Source: an uncultured Pseudokineococcus sp. (GTDB lineage Bacteria > Actinomycetota > Actinomycetes > Actinomycetales > Quadrisphaeraceae). From it: a DNA stretch of 64,000 bases. Location of the stretch: NCBI RefSeq assembly GCF_947495735.1, contig NZ_CANMAA010000002.1, forward strand, positions 186,001-250,000, given 5' to 3'. A program made the position numbers and the translations under genes. A model generated the notes under the pieces. That model had not been told where the DNA came from and did not search any database. It saw only the letters and a program-made list of their open reading frames with translations. Of the stretch, positions 55,581 to 64,000 are shown in pieces; positions within the stretch are counted from its first letter, which is position 1; every line of letters starts with the position of its first letter.

Positions 55581-56792
55581 ATGCCGACGCCCGACCGCCC
55601 TGCCGACCTCGCCGTGCGGGACGTCCGCGTCTTCGACGGCCTCTCGCCCGAGCTGCACGAGGGCGCCGTCCTGGTCAGCGGCGGCCGGATCACCGCGGTC
55701 GGCCCGGACGTCGACACCACGGGCGCCCGCCGCGTGCTGGACGGGGCCGGCGGCACACTGGTGCCCGGGCTCATCGACGCCCACTTCCACGCGTACGGGC
55801 TGAGCCTCAGCCTGCTGGAGACCGAGTCGCTCCCGTTGAGCTACGTCGCCCTGGCCGGTGCCCGGCGGCTGCGCCGTGCGCTGGCGCGCGGCTTCACCAC
55901 CGTCCGCGACGTCGCCGGCGGGGACGCCGGGCTCGCGCGCGCGGTGGAGCGAGGACTGGTGCCCTCGCCCCGGTACCTGTGGACGGGACCCGCGCTGTCG
56001 CAGACCGGCGGGCACGGTGACGTGCGGGCGGGGCACCTGGAGCAGGCGGTGTGCTGCACCCACTCCAGCGAGGTCGTCGACGGCGTGGACGACCTGCGCG
56101 TCGCGGTCCGCGACCGCCTGCGCCGCGGCGCCCACGCCATCAAGGTGATGACGTCGGGCGGGGTCACGTCGTTGACCGACCCGATCCGGGTGCCGCAGTA
56201 CTCCGCCGAGGAGCTGCAGGCGGTGGTCGGCGAGGCCACGCGGCGCGGGGCGTACGTCACCGCCCACTCCTACTCCCCGGAGTCCATCGCGCACTCCGTC
56301 GAGAACGGCATCACCTGCATCGAGCACGGCAACCTGCTCGACGCGCCCACCGCCCGCCTGATGGCCGACCGCGGTGTGTGGATGGTCCCGACGCTGGCCA
56401 CCTACGACGCGATGGGGCGCCGCGGCGACGAGCTGGGCATGCCGTCGGTCTCGCAGGCCAAGAACCAGGAGGTCCTGGACTCCGGTCGCCGCGCGGTCGA
56501 GCTCGCCGTCGAGGCGGGCGTGCGCGTGGGGTTCGGCACGGACCTCATGGGGGACCTCGAGGAGGAGCAGCTCACCGGCCTGCGGCTGCAGGCGGAGGTG
56601 CTCGGCCCGTTCGAGGCGCTGCGCTCGGCGACGTCGACGAACGCCGACCTCATCGGCCGCCCGGACCTCGGGCGCGTGGTCGAGGGCGCCGTCGCCGACC
56701 TGCTGCTCCTGGACGGTGACCCGCTGGAGGACGCGTCGGTGCTCTGGGACGGAGCGCGGACCGTCGTCCAGGCGGGCCTCGTCGTGGGGTGA
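55581..56792 (+). CDS. Imidazolonepropionase-like amidohydrolase (metal-dependent)
   Basis: 403 residues from ATG 55581. Amidohydrolase-superfamily metal ligands: LIDAHFHAYG (His-x-His), HAIKVMTSGGV (Lys, carbamylated in this family), AYVTAHSYSPE and CIEHGNLLD (His), and VGFGTDLMGD (Asp). These proteins, often called Xaa-Pro dipeptidase or imidazolonepropionase, hydrolyse amide or ureide bonds. It is divergent from the importer operon, so it likely shares regulation and acts on the imported compound. Confidence 0.87.
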   Translation: MPTPDRPADLAVRDVRVFDGLSPELHEGAVLVSGGRITAVGPDVDTTGARRVLDGAGGTLVPGLIDAHFHAYGLSLSLLETESLPLSYVALAGARRLRRALARGFTTVRDVAGGDAGLARAVERGLVPSPRYLWTGPALSQTGGHGDVRAGHLEQAVCCTHSSEVVDGVDDLRVAVRDRLRRGAHAIKVMTSGGVTSLTDPIRVPQYSAEELQAVVGEATRRGAYVTAHSYSPESIAHSVENGITCIEHGNLLDAPTARLMADRGVWMVPTLATYDAMGRRGDELGMPSVSQAKNQEVLDSGRRAVELAVEAGVRVGFGTDLMGDLEEEQLTGLRLQAEVLGPFEALRSATSTNADLIGRPDLGRVVEGAVADLLLLDGDPLEDASVLWDGARTVVQAGLVVG

Positions 56793-57119
56793 GGAGCCGG
56801 GCGGCACGGCCGTCCTCGCTCTCGGGGGTGCACCGCGCAGGAGCGCCCCTGAGCGCCTCCCCGGGCTCTGCGCCGCCCAGGGCCGCGCCCCGCGGACGAC
56901 CGCGGCCTGCACGGGCGCGCGCCCCGGGGCGGTGGTCCTGGGGCGGTGGTCCTGGGGTCGGAGACCGCCGCCACCGGCGGTCTGGGCCTGCGGGTGCGGG
57001 TGCGGCCGCGGCTCAGGAGACCCGCGCGCTGCGCCAGGATCGGGCCGGATCACCCCCGCCCGGGTGACCCCGGCGCACGGCGCCGGCCCCAGGCCCGAGG
57101 ACGGAGGCAGGCGCGCGCG
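56793..57119. other. Intergenic 327 bp between amidohydrolase and MFS gene
   Basis: No gene found. It contains a short direct repeat (GGGGCGGTGGTCCT twice, near 56930-56960), GC-rich hairpin-prone sequence and no clear promoter. The MFS gene starts at the end. Confidence 0.5.
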
Positions 57120-58406
57120 ATGACGTCCCCCGACCCCATCGGCCGCCGGAGTCGTCCAGCGGGCGCCGGAACCGCCCTCGCCGTGCTCGCGCTGGCCACG
57201 GCCCTGGCGATGGGCGTGTGGTTCTCCGCCGCGGCCGTGGTGCCGCAGCTGACCGCGGCGTGGTCGCTGTCCCCGGCCGGGGCCGCGCTGCTCACCGTGG
57301 CCGTGCAGCTCGGCTTCGTCGTCGGCGCGCTGGTCTCCGCCGGCACCGGGCTCGCGGACGCCGTGCCCGCGCGGCGGCTGCTCGCCGCCGGCGCCGCGGG
57401 TGCCGCCGTCGCCAACGCGGGGCTGCTGCTCGCCGACGGGCCGGTGCTCGCCGTCGTCTCCCGGCTGCTCACGGGGGCGGCGCTGGCGCTCGTCTACCCG
57501 TCGGCGCTCAAGGAGGTCTCCACCTGGTTCCGCCGAGGGCGCGGCACAGCGCTCGGCGCGATGGTGGGCGCCCTGACCCTGGGCACCGCGCTGCCGCACG
57601 TCGTCGCCGCGGCCGGGGCGGGGGCGAGCGCGGGCGGCGCGCCCTGGCGGGTCGTCGTCACAGCGACGAGCGTCTGCGCCCTGCTGGGCGCGCTGCTCGC
57701 CCTGCTCCTGCGGCGCTCCGGGCCGCACGGGCGCGCGCCCGCCGCGTTCGACCGCCGGGCCGCGCTCGCGGCGCTGCGGCGGCGGCCCGTCGTCCTGGCC
57801 GTCCTCGGGTACGTCGGCCACATGTGGGAGCTGTACGCCATGTGGGCCTGGACCGGCGCGCTCCTCGCCGGGCTCGGCGCCGTCGCGGCGCTGCCCGACC
57901 CGGCGGCCGCGGCGTCGGCGCTGACGGCGCTGTGCGTGGGGGTCGGCGCCCTGGGCTGCCTCGCCGCCGGCGTCCTGGGCGACCGGGTCGGGCGTCCCCT
58001 CGCCGTCCTGGTCTGCGTGGTCGGCTCGAGCACCGCGGCGCTGGCGCTGGCCGTGCTGCGCGGGGGGCCGCTGCCGCTCGTCGTCGCCCTCGTCGCCCTG
58101 TGGGGCTTCTGGGTCGTCGCCGACTCCGCCCAGCTCTCCGCGCTCGTCGCCGAGCACGCCGATCCCGACCTCGTCGGCGGCGCCGTCGCCGTGCAGATGG
58201 CGGCGGGCTACCTCACGACGGCGGTCACCGTCTGGCTCGTGCCCGTCGTCGTCGAGGCGGCGTCCTGGTCGGCGGCGCTCGTGCTGCTCGCCGCGGGATC
58301 TCTCGCGGGCGGCGTCGCCGTCCTCGCGCTGTGGCGCGACGAGCGCGCGGCCGCCGCGCCCGGCCGCGCCACGGCGGATCGACGCCGGGCGCGTCCGGGT
58401 CCATGA
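57120..58406 (+). CDS. MFS transporter
   Basis: 428 residues, twelve predicted helices (for example GTALAVLALATALAMGVWFS at the start; VVLAVLGYVGHMWELYAMW mid). STWFRRGRGTALGAMVGALT and GDRVGRPLAVL are MFS-like loop motifs. It may follow from the NarK/CynX-like branch, but the substrate cannot be read. ATG 57120. It is next to but separate from the catabolic island and could export or import something related; no overlap with its genes. Confidence 0.8.
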   Translation: MTSPDPIGRRSRPAGAGTALAVLALATALAMGVWFSAAAVVPQLTAAWSLSPAGAALLTVAVQLGFVVGALVSAGTGLADAVPARRLLAAGAAGAAVANAGLLLADGPVLAVVSRLLTGAALALVYPSALKEVSTWFRRGRGTALGAMVGALTLGTALPHVVAAAGAGASAGGAPWRVVVTATSVCALLGALLALLLRRSGPHGRAPAAFDRRAALAALRRRPVVLAVLGYVGHMWELYAMWAWTGALLAGLGAVAALPDPAAAASALTALCVGVGALGCLAAGVLGDRVGRPLAVLVCVVGSSTAALALAVLRGGPLPLVVALVALWGFWVVADSAQLSALVAEHADPDLVGGAVAVQMAAGYLTTAVTVWLVPVVVEAASWSAALVLLAAGSLAGGVAVLALWRDERAAAAPGRATADRRRARPGP

Positions 58407-58474
58407 TCGCGGCACCGCGCCGACGGACCCGGCGGTGCGGCGCCCGCACCACCGAGGACCCCGAGGAGCCCGGC

Positions 58475-59896
58475 ATGAGCGCCGCCGTCGACACCGCCGC
58501 AGACACCCTGCAGAAAGCGCTGCGGATCAACCTCGAGCCGCGCTGGTACGGGACGATCGCCGAGATCGGCGCCGGCCAGGAGGTGGCGCGCTGGTTCTTC
58601 CGGGCCGGCGGGGCCGCGGGCACCGTCGCGAAGTCGATGTCGGCGTACGACATGGCCGTCAGCGACGCCGTCTACGGGCACTCGGACCGCTACGTCTCCC
58701 GCGGGCGCCTGGAGGCGATGCTCGACCACGAGCTGGACCTCAACGTCGAGCGGCTGGGGCCCTCGCGCGGGGACGACACGTGCTTCTTCGCCTTCGCCGA
58801 CACGGTGGTCGCGCGCAGCTACCGCGGCGGCAACGAGTGCCACGGCTGGATGGGCGTGCGCTTCCAGGCCCACCCCGGCGACGAGCCGAGCCAGATCGTG
58901 CTGCACGTGCGGATGCTCGACGACGAGGCGGGCCTGCAGCAGGAGGCCCTGGGCATCGTCGGCGTCAACCTCCTGCACGCCGCCTTCTTCGAGCGCTACG
59001 AGCCCGACCGGCTCGTCGAGAGCCTGCTCGACCGCCTGTCCACCGGCCGGATCGAGATCGACATGGTCTCCTTCCACGGCATCGAGTTCCGCCACGTCGA
59101 CAACCGCCTGATGGCGCTGCGCCTGGTGCAGCTGGGGCTGTCCGGCGTCGCGATGTTCGGGCCGGACGGCGACGTGCTGCAGCCCAGCGAGGTGCTGCGC
59201 AAGCGCCCCGTGCTCGTCGAGCGCGGCAGCTTCCGCCCGCCGACCGTGGTCAACATCGACATGCTGCGGTGCGCGCAGGAGAAGTTCGAGGCCGACCCCG
59301 CCGTCGCCGGGAAGCCGGTGCTGCAGCTGACCGAGCTGACGATGCGCAACCTGCTCGCCGGCGGCTCGGACGTCGACCGCCGGGACTTCCTCGCCCGGGC
59401 CGACCTGCTGGGCGCCTGCGGCATGACCACGCTGATCTCCGACTACGCCGACTACCACCGGCTGGCGGCCTACCTGGCCGAGCGCACGCGCGAGCGCATC
59501 GGGATCGTCATGGGCGTCCCGAGCCTGGTGGACCTCTTCGACGAGGGCACCCACGCCCACCTGCCCGGCGGGCTGCTGGAGAGCTTCGGCCGCCTGCTGA
59601 AGAACGACCTCAAGCTCTTCGTCTACCCGATGCTCGACCTCACCACCTCGCAGGTGCGCCGGGTCGGGGAGCTGAGCGTCGGCCCCGAGCTGCAGCCGCT
59701 GTTCGACTACCTGGCCGGGCGCGGCAGCTTCGTGGACCTCGACAACTTCCGCGAGGACTTCCTGCCCATCCTCAGCCGCGACGTCCTGCGCCGGATCGCC
59801 GAGGGCGACGACAGCTGGGAGCCGATGGTGCCGCCCGCGGTGGCGGAGATGGTGCGCCGGCGGGGCTTCTTCGGCCACGCGCGCGAGGGCGCCTGA
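58475..59896 (+). CDS. Conserved hypothetical protein, 473 residues
   Basis: Well-conserved protein of unknown activity. Features: EPRWYGTIAEIGAGQEVARW, FFRAGGAAGTVAKSMSAYDM, HVRMLDDEAGLQQEALGIVG, RIEIDMVSFHGIEFRHVDNR, NIDMLRCAQEKFEADPAV. In some genomes relatives are mislabelled TonB-dependent receptor or nicotinate-nucleotide enzymes, which its soluble, signal-free sequence does not support. ATG 58475 with GAGGAG upstream. Not linked to neighbours by overlap. Confidence 0.75.
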   Translation: MSAAVDTAADTLQKALRINLEPRWYGTIAEIGAGQEVARWFFRAGGAAGTVAKSMSAYDMAVSDAVYGHSDRYVSRGRLEAMLDHELDLNVERLGPSRGDDTCFFAFADTVVARSYRGGNECHGWMGVRFQAHPGDEPSQIVLHVRMLDDEAGLQQEALGIVGVNLLHAAFFERYEPDRLVESLLDRLSTGRIEIDMVSFHGIEFRHVDNRLMALRLVQLGLSGVAMFGPDGDVLQPSEVLRKRPVLVERGSFRPPTVVNIDMLRCAQEKFEADPAVAGKPVLQLTELTMRNLLAGGSDVDRRDFLARADLLGACGMTTLISDYADYHRLAAYLAERTRERIGIVMGVPSLVDLFDEGTHAHLPGGLLESFGRLLKNDLKLFVYPMLDLTTSQVRRVGELSVGPELQPLFDYLAGRGSFVDLDNFREDFLPILSRDVLRRIAEGDDSWEPMVPPAVAEMVRRRGFFGHAREGA

Positions 59897-59932
59897 CGGG
59901 ACCCGGTGCCGCGGCCGTCCGCGGCCGTGACC

Positions 59933-60250
59933 TCAGGCGACGCCGGCCAGGTAGGCCAGGGGCAGGAGGACGAGGGCGCCGACGACGACCGCCCCGAGCG
60001 CGAGGACGCCGAGGAGCGTCCAGCCCAGGACCTCGGCGGTGATCGCCACCTCGCGGCCCGGCAGCCCCTCGGCGTCGCAGCGGCGGCGGGCTGAGCGGCC
60101 CAGGACGACGCCGAGCACGGGGCCGACGACCGGGACGGCCAGCACCAGCACGATCGCGGCGACGGCCTCGGGCGGCGTCCCGGCGGGCGCGCGGGAGGCC
60201 AGCAGCGCGGCGGCCGGCGCCCGCAGCACCAGGGGGCTCAGCGGCGTCAC
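59933..60250 (-). CDS. DUF4190-like small membrane protein
   Basis: About 105 residues (GTG 60250; N-terminus uncertain). Two long hydrophobic helices: AAIVLVLAVPVVGPVLGVVL and AEVLGWTLLGVLALGAVVVG, separated by GRSARRRCDAEGLPGREVAI, the layout of DUF4190 proteins. Function unknown. Converges with the upstream conserved hypothetical and diverges from the GH15 gene. Confidence 0.65.
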   Translation of the reverse strand: MTPLSPLVLRAPAAALLASRAPAGTPPEAVAAIVLVLAVPVVGPVLGVVLGRSARRRCDAEGLPGREVAITAEVLGWTLLGVLALGAVVVGALVLLPLAYLAGVA

Positions 60251-60378
60251 GCCCCAGGGTGCACCCGCCCCGCGCGCCACCACCGCTGCTGCTGGGGTGC
60301 GCCGGCGCCGCTCACCCGTCCGGCCCAGCCCCGCCCCCACCGGGCGGTCCTCGTGCGGTGGACGGGAGGATGGACGGC

Positions 60379-62355
60379 GTGACCGACCCGTCCGGGGCGA
60401 GCAGCGCCCCCGCCACCACGACCAGCCGACCGGGAGCAGCCCCGCTGCCGCCGAGCGCGGAGACCGCGCGCCTGGAGCGGGCCCGCGGGCCGGTGCCGGG
60501 TCGCGGGGGCGAGCCGGCGGCGTCCATGCGCTGGGGCGCCGCGGAGGCCACGGCGAGCGAGCCCGTCGAGCGGGACGATGACGGCTACATCGACCTGCGC
60601 AGCTACGCCGCCATCGGCGACGGGCGCACCGTGGCCCTGGTGGCGCGGGACGGGCGGATCGACTGGCTGCCGCTGCCGGACATGGACTCCGAGCCCGTCT
60701 TCGCGGCGCTGCTCGACGCCCGCAACGGCGGGCACGTCTCCCTGGCGCCGACCGAGCCGTTCACGGTCTCGCGCTCCTACGTCGAGCACACCAACGTGCT
60801 CGCCACCACGTTCACCACGGCGAGCGGCTCCGCGCGCGTGACCGACGCCCTCAACACCGGCATCGCCGGGCGCCTGCCGTGGGCCGAGCTCGCGCGCCGG
60901 GTGGAGGGCCTCGAGGGCGAGGTGCGCCTGCGCGCCGAGATCAGCCCGGGCACGTGCCTGGGCACGGCCTCCCCGTGGGTGCAGCGCTCGGCGCACGCCT
61001 CCGTCCTGCGCGTGGACGGCCTGACGATGTCGGTCATCTCCTCCGGAGAGGTCCGCCGCGAGGACCACGACCAGCACGTCGAGGTCGAGTACGTGACCTC
61101 CCCCGGGTCGCGCCACCTGCTCGGCCTGGTCGCCACCGAGCGCGAGCCGCTGTTCGTCCCGACCGCCGACGACCTGGACGCCGGGCTGGACCGGACGATC
61201 GAGAACTGGTCCCGCTGGACGACGGACTTCTACTGGGACGGGCCGTGGGACGAGGCCGTCCGCCGCAGCGCCCTGGCCCTGAAGCTGCTGCTGCACTCCC
61301 CCAGCGGCGCCATCGTCGCCGCGCCCACGATGGCGCTGCCCGAGAGCCCCGCGGGCGGCAAGAACTGGGACTACCGCTTCGCGTGGGTGCGCGACACGGC
61401 GTACACGCTGCGGTCCCTGTTCCGCTTCGGGCTCCGGGAGGAGACGCACGGCGCCATCAGCTGGCTGCTGGCCACCGTCCGCGAGCACGGGCCCGAGCCG
61501 CAGATCTTCTACACGCTCTCCGGCGACCTGCCCCCGGGCGAGGCGGAGCGGGACGTCCCCGGCTGGCGGGGCGTCGGCCCCGTCACCAGCGGCAACGGGG
61601 CCGCCGACCAGCTGCAGCTCGGGGTGTTCGGGGACCTGTTCACCGTCGTGCGGCTCTACGTCGACCACGGCAACGTCCTCGACGCCGACACGGGGCGGAT
61701 GCTGGCGAGCGTCGCCGACCTGGCCTGCGACCGCTGGCAGCAGCGCGACGCCGGCATGTGGGAGCTGGGCGAGGAGCGGCACTACACCTCGAGCAAGCTG
61801 GGCTGCTGGGAGGCGCTCACGGGCGCCGTCCACCTCGCGGAGATCGGCCAGATCCCCGGCGACCCGGCGCGCTGGCGGGCCGAGGCCGAGCGGATCCGCA
61901 CCTGGGTCGAGCAGGAGGCCTGGTCGGAGGAGGTCGGCGCCTACACCTGGTACCCGGGGACCGACCAGCTCGACGCCTCGATCCTGCTGCACGCCCTCAG
62001 CGGCTTCGACCGCGGCGAGCGCATGAGCCGGACCATCGACGCCCTGCGCGAGCAGCTCGGGCACGGGCCGCACCTGTACCGGTACTCCGGCGTGGCCGCG
62101 GAGGAGGGCACCTTCGTCGCCTGCTCGTTCTGGTCCGTCGCGGCGCTGCACTGCGTGGGCCGCCGCGCCGAGGCGCGCGAGCTGATGGACCAGCTCGTGG
62201 CCGAGGTGCCCAACGACGTCGGCCTCATGGCCGAGATGGTCGACCCCGCCAGCGGCGACTTCCTCGGCAACCTGCCGCAGGGCCTGAGCCACCTCGCCCT
62301 CCTCGGGACGGCGATCATGATCGCCGACGGGGACGCGGACGGCGCCGGCGGCTGA
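60379..62355 (+). CDS. Glycoside hydrolase family 15 (glucoamylase/trehalase type)
   Basis: 658 residues from GTG 60379 (ATG 60370 in frame is possible; GGGAGG at 60364-60369 suits the GTG better). N-terminal beta-sandwich part with YIDLRSYAAIGDGRTVALVA and GRIDWLPLPDMDSEPVF; catalytic (alpha/alpha)6 barrel with GGKNWDYRFAWVRD, GMWELGEERHYTSSKL (general acid Glu) and AEEGTFVACSFWSV (second Glu). Bacterial GH15 enzymes of this layout hydrolyse trehalose or alpha-glucans. No signal peptide, so it acts inside the cell. Confidence 0.9.
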   Translation: MTDPSGASSAPATTTSRPGAAPLPPSAETARLERARGPVPGRGGEPAASMRWGAAEATASEPVERDDDGYIDLRSYAAIGDGRTVALVARDGRIDWLPLPDMDSEPVFAALLDARNGGHVSLAPTEPFTVSRSYVEHTNVLATTFTTASGSARVTDALNTGIAGRLPWAELARRVEGLEGEVRLRAEISPGTCLGTASPWVQRSAHASVLRVDGLTMSVISSGEVRREDHDQHVEVEYVTSPGSRHLLGLVATEREPLFVPTADDLDAGLDRTIENWSRWTTDFYWDGPWDEAVRRSALALKLLLHSPSGAIVAAPTMALPESPAGGKNWDYRFAWVRDTAYTLRSLFRFGLREETHGAISWLLATVREHGPEPQIFYTLSGDLPPGEAERDVPGWRGVGPVTSGNGAADQLQLGVFGDLFTVVRLYVDHGNVLDADTGRMLASVADLACDRWQQRDAGMWELGEERHYTSSKLGCWEALTGAVHLAEIGQIPGDPARWRAEAERIRTWVEQEAWSEEVGAYTWYPGTDQLDASILLHALSGFDRGERMSRTIDALREQLGHGPHLYRYSGVAAEEGTFVACSFWSVAALHCVGRRAEARELMDQLVAEVPNDVGLMAEMVDPASGDFLGNLPQGLSHLALLGTAIMIADGDADGAGG

Positions 62356-62385
62356 GCCGGGGCGCGCCCGCCGGGGAGCGCGGCC

Positions 62386-62907
62386 TCAGCCCACCAGGCC
62401 CGCCGCCGCGACGCCGGCGACGAGGCCGCCGAGCACGACGAGCAGCACGCCGACGGCCGCGGGCCCGGCCGTGGAGGTGCTCACCCGCACCCCGGGCACG
62501 GGCTCCAGGACCTCGGCGTGCTCGGGGTCGGCCGGGTCGTGCAGGACGACGACGGGCGTGCGCTCGAGCCACGACGCCGTGGCCGAGGGGCCCGCGACCG
62601 TCGTCACCTCCTGCGCGCCCGCCGTCGTGAAGCGGACGACGGGGCGGTAGCTCGTGGCGGCGTCGCGCCCGCGGCCGCGCTGGTTGATCTGCACGTCGAC
62701 GACGGCGCCGCGCACCCGCTCGCCCCGCGCGCGCAGCGCCGACCCCCGCCGGCGGACCCGGGCGGCGCGGACCAGGCCCAGGACTCCGAGCGCCGCCAGG
62801 GCGAGCCCGAGGACCAGGAAGACGACCGCCACGGTGACCGCGAGCCAGCCGCCCCCGGCGGCGGGGGCGGCAGCGGGGACGACGGGAGCACCGAGGACCT
62901 GGACCAC
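62386..62907 (-). CDS. DUF3592 membrane protein
   Basis: 173 residues (GTG 62907). A membrane helix near residues 20-45 (WLAVTVAVVFLVLGLALAAL), then a small domain with RGAVVDVQINQRGRGRDAAT, YRPVVRFTTAGAQEV and VVVLHDPADPEHAEVLE, and a second helix at the C-terminus. This matches DUF3592, function unknown. It faces the GH15 gene tail to tail and starts 69 bp from the diguanylate cyclase gene. Confidence 0.75.
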   Translation of the reverse strand: MVQVLGAPVVPAAAPAAGGGWLAVTVAVVFLVLGLALAALGVLGLVRAARVRRRGSALRARGERVRGAVVDVQINQRGRGRDAATSYRPVVRFTTAGAQEVTTVAGPSATASWLERTPVVVLHDPADPEHAEVLEPVPGVRVSTSTAGPAAVGVLLVVLGGLVAGVAAAGLVG

Positions 62908-62975
62908 CCGGTCACTGTGGCACGCACCGTCCGGGTGACCTCCCTCAGTCGCCCGCCCCGAGCTGCCGATGGACG

Positions 62976-64000
62976 GTGGTGGAGTCCTGGACGCGCGTGC
63001 CGGAGGTGGCCACACCGCGCGCGGTGGGCAGCGCCTTCGGCGTCCTCTACGTCGCGGGGGGCCTCGCCGCGCTGGTCGTCGCCGCCGGGGTCGACGGCGT
63101 CGGGGCCGGCGTCGGGCCCGCCCGCGCGCTGATCGCGGCGATCGGCGTCCTCGCGGTCGTGATCGGCACGGCCGCGGCCGTGCTGCGCGAGCACCTCCCG
63201 GCCGGCGTGGCGCACCTGCTCGTCACCGGCGGGACCGTCCTCATCACGACGGCCGTCCTGGTCTCCCCGGACCCCGGGACCGCGCTCGCGCTGTCCGCCG
63301 TCTACACGTTCATCGCCGTCGACATCTTCGTGTTCTTCTCCCTCCGGTCGGCCTTCCTCCACCTGAGCGTCTGCCTGGTGACCGCGACCGCCGCCCTCGC
63401 GGCACGGGACGCCCTCCACCACGCGGTCGCCCTCGACGTGGTGCTCGTGGCCATCGCCGTCGTCGTCGGGCTGCTCGCGAAGAAGGCCTCCGACGCCAGC
63501 CTCGACAGCCTCACGGGCCTGCCGAACCGCCGCGGACTCGACGAGGCGCTCGACCGGACGACGCGCACCGCCGAGCGGACCGGCGAGCCGCTGTCGGTCG
63601 CCCTGCTGGACCTCGACGGCTTCAAGGAGGTCAACGACGCCGGCGGGCACGCCGCGGGCGACGAGCTGCTGCGCACGACCGCGACGCGCTGGCGCGCGGC
63701 GCTGCCGGACCACGCGGTGCTGGCCCGGCTCGGCGGGGACGAGTTCGCCGTCCTCCTGCCCGGCGCCGGCTCGGCCGCGCTCGCCGAGCTCCTGGACCCG
63801 CTCGTGCGCGACCGGCGCGCGCCCGCCTCGGCCGGCGTCGCCGACGCCCCGGCCGAGCAGACGCCCACGGAGGTGCTGCGACGAGCCGACGCGGCCCTCT
63901 ACGACGCCAAGCGCAGCGGTCGCGGGCGCTGCGCCGTGGCCGGCGAGGACCCGGTGGCCGAGGGCGAGGCCTCGCTCGTCGAGGACCTGGCCCGCGCGCT
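62976..64000 (+). CDS. Membrane-bound diguanylate cyclase (GGDEF), cut by the window end
   Basis: The frame is open to the last base, so the gene continues to the right. The start is uncertain: GTG 62976 is the first clear candidate. About six N-terminal helices (AFGVLYVAGGLAALVVAAG through VVLVAIAVVVGLLA) form a sensor, then GGDEF domain: SLDSLTGLPNRRGLDEALDR, VALLDLDGFKEVNDAGGHAA, and an intact LARLGGDEFAVLLP. No RxxD inhibitory site precedes GGDEF, so feedback by c-di-GMP is probably absent. Synthesis of c-di-GMP from two GTP is predicted. A second domain may follow outside. Confidence 0.85.
   Translation, partial: MVESWTRVPEVATPRAVGSAFGVLYVAGGLAALVVAAGVDGVGAGVGPARALIAAIGVLAVVIGTAAAVLREHLPAGVAHLLVTGGTVLITTAVLVSPDPGTALALSAVYTFIAVDIFVFFSLRSAFLHLSVCLVTATAALAARDALHHAVALDVVLVAIAVVVGLLAKKASDASLDSLTGLPNRRGLDEALDRTTRTAERTGEPLSVALLDLDGFKEVNDAGGHAAGDELLRTTATRWRAALPDHAVLARLGGDEFAVLLPGAGSAALAELLDPLVRDRRAPASAGVADAPAEQTPTEVLRRADAALYDAKRSGRGRCAVAGEDPVAEGEASLVEDLARA

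Overview
This window is very GC-rich chromosomal DNA from an actinomycete (phylum Actinomycetota). The evidence is GTG/TTG starts, short or overlapping gene junctions, actinobacteria-restricted families (CtaF-type oxidase subunit IV, DUF3043, DUF4191, SCO2322 family, F420-type LLM oxidoreductase) and a gene order that matches the conserved ctaC ... erpA ... gcvT ... pepA ... sucB ... lipB, lipA, DUF4191, RDD, glnA backbone known from mycobacteria and relatives. A genus cannot be fixed from sequence reading alone; a Kineosporiales-like organism would fit.

Layout. 1-600: end of a conserved membrane-protein gene entering from the left. 600-3030: a graveyard of at least three decayed genes (CPBP protease, TPR-like, HEAT-repeat). 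3.0-15.4 kb: housekeeping genes (hydrolase, ctaC-ctaD-ctaF operon on the minus strand, aat, erpA-like, M20 peptidase, DUF3043, DUF427, nitroreductase, methyltransferase, YihY, SCO2322-like). 15.4-26.1 kb: VIT1-type transporter, a 41-bp tandem array, gcvT, pepA, a self-regulated GntR/membrane-protein operon, lpdA, sucB, TIGR01777 oxidoreductase. 26.1-41 kb: the lip-glnA backbone (lipB, lipA, DUF4191, RDD, glnA) broken up by accessory genes (CHRD surface protein, Ser/Thr kinase, peptidase E, Gfo/Idh/MocA, SRPBCC, LLM oxidoreductase, serine hydrolase, nucleosidase) and a second 41-bp array. 41.2-56.8 kb: a catabolic island. 56.8-64 kb: MFS transporter, conserved hypothetical, DUF4190-like, GH15 glucosidase, DUF3592 and a diguanylate cyclase cut by the window end.

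How genes work together. ctaC-D-F encode the aa3 oxidase core. lpdA (E3) and sucB (E2) are parts of 2-oxoacid dehydrogenase, and lipB plus lipA make the lipoate these enzymes and glycine cleavage (gcvT) need. glnA has an upstream tandem GlnR-like box. The island combines two facing transcription units: a six-gene minus-strand operon (substrate-binding lipoprotein, CUT2 ATPase, permease, HyuA-like ASKHA protein, DUF917 protein, PucR regulator, all overlapping by 1-8 nt) and hyuA-hyuB on the plus strand, flanked by an amidohydrolase and an M17 peptidase-SDR-ornithine cyclodeaminase operon. Together they look like an import-and-hydrolyse pathway for a cyclic ureide, lactam or thiohydantoin-like compound, and this is the best candidate here for an undescribed system.

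The second notable discovery is a pair of intergenic tandem arrays with different sequence but the same 41-bp period and the same internal landmarks (GAAG-Y-AG at the start, GGCGCCC near base 27), suggesting a family of non-coding elements in this genome.
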